Below, in pieces: positions 60,880 to 64,000 of a DNA stretch of 64,000 nucleotides; within the stretch, counting starts at the first letter, position 1, and every line of letters starts with the position of its first letter. The stretch is from Jiangella anatolica (lineage in GTDB: Bacteria; Actinomycetota; Actinomycetes; Jiangellales; Jiangellaceae). The stretch lies in contig NZ_POTW01000001.1 in NCBI RefSeq assembly GCF_003236295.1, positions 124,001 to 188,000 on the forward strand, given 5' to 3'. The notes under the pieces were generated by a model. That model was not told the origin of the DNA and did no database searches. It saw only the letters and a program-made list of their open reading frames with translations. The position numbers and the translations under genes are program-made.

Positions 60880-62177
60880 CCCAACGCGCGGGTGAGCAGG
60901 TCCGCGACGTCGCCGAGGAGGTGGGCGCCGCCGCTGACGACGGTCCGGCCGCCGACGATGACGGTGTCGACGTCGGCAGCCGTGGCGGCGAGGACGAGCT
61001 GCGCGGGATCGGCGCCGGCCGTGCGGACGGTGTCGGTGCGGACGGCGACGAGGTCGGCGGCGGCGCCGGGGGCGAGCCGGCCGTTGCCGGGCCAGCCCAG
61101 CGCCCGGTGCCCGGCGCCGGTGAGAGCGGCGACGAGGTCGGCGGGGGAGAACGTGCCGCGCTCGCCGGTGCGCAGCCGCTCGTGGTGCTCCAGCAGCCGC
61201 GCCTCCAGCAGCAGGTCGGTGACGGCGTGCTGGTCGCTGCCGACGCACAGCGGCGACCCGGCGTCGGCCAGCGGGCCGGTCGGGGCGAGTCCGTCGGCGA
61301 GGTCCTGCTCGGTGGTCGGGCAGGAGCAGATCGTCGTGCCGGCGGCGCCGAGCAGCGCGATGTCGTCGCCGCTCACGTGGTTGGCGTGCACGGCCGTCGT
61401 CGACGGGGTGAGCGCGCCGTGGTCGGCGAGCAGCCGGGCCGGGGTGGCGCCGTAGGCGGCCAGCGCTGCCTCGTTCTCGGCCGGCTGCTCGGACAGGTGG
61501 ACGTGCAGCGGCGCGCCCCGCGCTCCGGCCCAGGCGGCGACGCTCTCGACGGCGGCCGGCGGGACGGCGCGGACGGAGTGGACGGCGGCGCCGATCCGCG
61601 TGGTCTCGTCGTCGGCGAGGTCGTCGACGCGGGCGGCCCACGCGTCCGCCGTCCCGTCGCCGAACCGCAGTTGCACCCCCTCCAGCGGCCGGCCGGGCGC
61701 GCTCTCCAGGTAGCAGGTGTCCAGCAGCGTGAGCCGGATCCCGGCGTCGCGGGCGGCCTGCCGCAGTGCCGCGGCCATCGCGTTGGGGTCGGCGTACGGG
61801 ACGCCGCCGGGGCCGTGGTGCAGGTAGTGGAACTCGCCGACGACGGTGACGCCGGCCAGCGCCAGCTCCGCGTACGTCGCCAGCGCCAGCCGGTAGTACG
61901 TGTCCGGCGTGAGCCGGCGCGCGACGGCGTACATCGCCTCGCGCCAGGTCCAGAACGTGCCGCGCCCGTCGTGCGTGCGGCCGCGCAGCGCCCGGTGGAA
62001 CGCGTGTGAGTGCGCGTTCGCGAACCCGGGGAGCACGACACCGGGCAGCCGGACCTCCGAGCCCGACGACGCCGACCCGGCCTCGACCGCGACGATCACC
62101 CCGCCGTCCACCGCGATCCGTACATCGGCGGCCAGGCCGGACGGCAGCCAGGCGTGCGCCGCCCAGTACGCCGTCAC
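60876..62177 (-). CDS. hutF: Formimidoylglutamate deiminase
   Basis: 433 residues from GTG 62177; a longer open frame upstream is a shadow of the M20 gene. Amidohydrolase-fold metal ligands: GFANAHSHAFHRALRG, HVHLSEQPAENEAAL and CVGSDQHAVTDLL, plus CSCPTTEQDLADG typical for HutF. It converts N-formimidoyl-L-glutamate to N-formyl-L-glutamate and ammonia in the five-step histidine pathway. GTGA overlap with the M20 gene. Neighbouring urocanase confirms the pathway. Confidence 0.88.
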   Translation of the reverse strand: MTAYWAAHAWLPSGLAADVRIAVDGGVIVAVEAGSASSGSEVRLPGVVLPGFANAHSHAFHRALRGRTHDGRGTFWTWREAMYAVARRLTPDTYYRLALATYAELALAGVTVVGEFHYLHHGPGGVPYADPNAMAAALRQAARDAGIRLTLLDTCYLESAPGRPLEGVQLRFGDGTADAWAARVDDLADDETTRIGAAVHSVRAVPPAAVESVAAWAGARGAPLHVHLSEQPAENEAALAAYGATPARLLADHGALTPSTTAVHANHVSGDDIALLGAAGTTICSCPTTEQDLADGLAPTGPLADAGSPLCVGSDQHAVTDLLLEARLLEHHERLRTGERGTFSPADLVAALTGAGHRALGWPGNGRLAPGAAADLVAVRTDTVRTAGADPAQLVLAATAADVDTVIVGGRTVVSGGAHLLGDVADLLTRALG

Positions 62178-63331
62178 CGGGTCAGCTCCGCGAGCACGTC
62201 CGCCAGTGCCTCGACCCCGGCATGGCAGTCGGCCCGCTCGGCGAACTCGGCCGGCGAGTGCGAGACGCCGGTCGGGTTGCGGACGAACAGCATCGCGGCC
62301 GGTACGCCGGCCGCGGCGAGGATCCCGGCGTCGTGGCCGGCGCCGGTCGGCAGCAGCGGCGCGCCGCCGAGCAGCCCGCTCAGCCGCGCCGCCAGGGCCG
62401 GGTCGAACACCGTCGTGCCGGTCCACGACTCCCGGCGCGGCGCGAACCGGTCGAGGTCGGCAAGGACGGCGGCGACGGCGTCGGGGTCGGCGCCGCGGCA
62501 GTCCAGCCAGGCCCGGACCTGCGACGGGATCGCGTTGACGCCGTTCGGGTCCACCTCGACCTTGCCGACGGTGGCCAGCACGCCGTGCGACGAGGCGGCC
62601 GCCCGGGCGGACGTGACGAGGTCGGCGAGGTCGAGCATCGGGTCGCGGCGAGCGTCCAGCGGGGTGGTGCCGGCATGGTTGGCCTCGCCGTCCAGCGTGA
62701 TCCGCCAGCGGCCGTGCGGCCAGATCTCGGTCGCGACCCCGACCGGCTCGGCCAGCGCCCGGCCCTGCTCGACGTGCAGCTCGACGAACGTGCCGACGCG
62801 GGCCAGCGCCTCGGGGTCGGCGGCCGGCTCCGGTCGCCCGGCCGCGCGCAGCGCCTCGGCCAGGCCGACCCCGTCGGCGTCGGTGAGCGCGAGCGCCCGG
62901 TCCACCGGCAGCGCGCCGGTGAGCAGCCGCGACCCCGCGCACGCGACCCCGAACCGGGCGCCCTCCTCGTCGCCGAAGTTGACCACGCCGATCGGCCGGG
63001 ACGGGACGTGCTCGCGCGAGCGGAGCAGGTCGATGGCCGCGAACGCCGACACCACCCCGAGCGGGCCGTCGAACGCGCCGCCGTTGGGCACCGAGTCCAG
63101 GTGCGACCCGGCGACGACGCCCGGCGCCGCGGCCGAGGGCGAGCCCCACCAGGCCCACTGGTTCCCCGCCCGGTCGACCACGAGGTCCAGCCCGCGACGG
63201 GCCGCCTCGGCCTCGAACCACTCCCGCAGCGTCGCGTCGGCCGAGGTCCAGGCGAACCGCCGGTAGCCGCCGCGCGGATCCCGGCCGACCGGCTCCAGGT
63301 CGGCCCACATCGCGTCGAAGGACACCGTCAT
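62174..63331 (-). CDS. M20 family amidohydrolase (allantoate amidohydrolase/carbamoylase-like) in a hut operon
   Basis: 385 residues. The metal-binding residues are seen in [19 protein letters not shown] and [13 protein letters not shown], and [12 protein letters not shown] is typical of AllC/HyuC proteins. In actinobacterial hut operons a gene of this type stands between urocanase and HutF. It may replace N-formylglutamate deformylase (HutG), by inference from position. ATGA overlap with the urocanase stop. Confidence 0.85.
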   Translation of the reverse strand: MTVSFDAMWADLEPVGRDPRGGYRRFAWTSADATLREWFEAEAARRGLDLVVDRAGNQWAWWGSPSAAAPGVVAGSHLDSVPNGGAFDGPLGVVSAFAAIDLLRSREHVPSRPIGVVNFGDEEGARFGVACAGSRLLTGALPVDRALALTDADGVGLAEALRAAGRPEPAADPEALARVGTFVELHVEQGRALAEPVGVATEIWPHGRWRITLDGEANHAGTTPLDARRDPMLDLADLVTSARAAASSHGVLATVGKVEVDPNGVNAIPSQVRAWLDCRGADPDAVAAVLADLDRFAPRRESWTGTTVFDPALAARLSGLLGGAPLLPTGAGHDAGILAAAGVPAAMLFVRNPTGVSHSPAEFAERADCHAGVEALADVLAELTR

Positions 63332-64000
63332 GCCTCGTGCATCGGGACCCGGACGCCGCGCTCGGTCGCGACCTCGGCGGCGCGGTCGTAGCCGGCGTCG
63401 ACATGCCGGATGACGCCCATCGCGGGGTCGTTGGAGAGGACGCGAGCGATCTTCTCGCCGGCCAGCGCGGTGCCGTCGGCGACGGTGACCTGCCCGGCGT
63501 GGATGGATCGGCCCATGCCGACGCCGCCGCCGTGGTGGATGGACACCCAGGTGGCGCCGGAGGCGGTGTTGACCAGCGCGTTCAGCAGCGGCCAGTCGGC
63601 GATCGCGTCGGAGCCGTCGGCCATCGCCTCGGTCTCGCGGTACGGCGACGCGACCGAGCCGGCGTCGAGGTGATCACGGCCGATGACGACCGGGGCGGAC
63701 AGCTCGCCGGACGCGACCATCTCGTTGAACCGCAGGCCGGCGACGTCGCGCTCGCCGTAGCCGAGCCAGCAGATCCGGGCCGGCAGCCCTTGGTAGTGCA
63801 CCTTCTCGCCGGCCAGCCGGATCCACCGGGCCAGCGGCTCGTTGTCGGGGAACAGGTCGAGGATCGCGCGGTCGGTGGCGGCGATGTCGGCCGGGTCGCC
63901 GGACAGCGCGGCCCACCGGAACGGCCCCTTGCCCTCGCAGAACAGCGGCCGGATGTACGCGGGCACGAACCCCGGGAAGTCGAAGGCCCGGTCGTACCCG
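63328..64000 (-). CDS. hutU: Urocanate hydratase (N-terminus outside window)
   Basis: The C-terminal 223 residues are in the window, and the frame is open to base 64000 ([18 protein letters not shown] at the edge). The urocanase signature is present: [19 protein letters not shown]-type residues at about 140-158 of the visible part, and [21 protein letters not shown]. It hydrates urocanate to imidazolonepropionate with NAD as electrophile. First visible gene of the leftward hut operon. Confidence 0.92.
   Translation of the reverse strand, partial: GYDRAFDFPGFVPAYIRPLFCEGKGPFRWAALSGDPADIAATDRAILDLFPDNEPLARWIRLAGEKVHYQGLPARICWLGYGERDVAGLRFNEMVASGELSAPVVIGRDHLDAGSVASPYRETEAMADGSDAIADWPLLNALVNTASGATWVSIHHGGGVGMGRSIHAGQVTVADGTALAGEKIARVLSNDPAMGVIRHVDAGYDRAAEVATERGVRVPMHEA

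Noticed and set aside
1-64000. CRISPR arrays, tRNA or rRNA genes, phage or IS elements
   Set aside because: No regularly spaced repeats, cloverleaf-like segments or transposase/integrase motifs were recognised on reading; only the 90-bp repeat pair stands out.

Overview
The window is GC-rich (about 70-75 % by hand count in sampled lines). Genes are tightly packed and many overlap by ATGA/GTGA. GTG and TTG starts are common and -10 hexamers are of the TANNNT type. This fits a soil-type actinomycete chromosome; the genus cannot be fixed from the sequence alone. I see no tRNA, rRNA, CRISPR array, phage or transposase gene. What stands out is a series of catabolic islands, each with its own regulator and recognisable operators.

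Layout. (1) 1-4605: an srs-like phenolic-lipid cluster with a type III polyketide synthase, an ICMT-type methyltransferase, two geranylgeranyl-reductase-type flavoenzymes (one cut by the window edge) and a UbiA prenyltransferase. A convergent gap (4606-4960) follows with two 90-bp repeats bounded by inverted repeats. (2) 4961-27738: a large IclR-controlled island. It has three Gfo/Idh/MocA dehydrogenases, two SDRs, three five-Asp-box sialidase-fold proteins, RidA, an N-acetylneuraminate-lyase/DHDPS-type aldolase and a complete Dpp/Opp-type ABC transporter. It also has a PLP lyase, an AstE/AspA-like deacylase, a class III aminotransferase, an MlrC-type M81 protein and two IclR regulators. Related 17-bp operators lie in front of three of its transcription units. 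(3) 28658-32268: an ABC-2 exporter with a NarL-type two-component system. (4) 32271-34903: a decayed Phd/RelE toxin-antitoxin pair, a cold-shock protein, a winged-helix HTH_42 protein and an unknown protein whose 5' end looks frameshifted. (5) 35278-45589: a LacI-controlled arabinoside/arabinoxylan-oligosaccharide locus with a family 1 sugar ABC importer, GH1-like, GH43 and a 1304-residue secreted GH51-type protein. Four copies of one LacI operator were found. (6) 45595-60879: a probable muropeptide (cell-wall peptide) recycling island. It holds MurQ, a MurR/RpiR regulator, a Dpp-type ABC importer, an NlpC/P60 peptidase and an M19 dipeptidase. It also holds a D-threonine-aldolase/D-serine-deaminase-type enzyme, a PLP dehydratase and four penicillin-fold serine hydrolases that lack signal peptides. 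(7) 60876-64000: the end of a histidine-utilisation operon (HutF, an M20 amidohydrolase, partial HutU).

How the genes work together. In island 2, a promoter near 11442-11470 appears to drive a run of ten genes (11564-23996) that ends with its own IclR gene. The neighbouring units at 5953/6055 and 24204 carry the same operator, so I read these as one regulon for a sialic-acid-like or N-acylated compound of unknown identity. In island 5, LacI sits on its own promoter and again just before the large arabinofuranosidase, inside the end of the GH43 gene. In island 6, uptake of cell-wall peptides, cytoplasmic trimming by several serine and cysteine hydrolases, MurQ and D-amino-acid handling would be coordinated by the RpiR protein. 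A TAATGACG-containing element recurs in three of its promoters. Islands 6 and 2 are the best candidates for systems that are not fully described.
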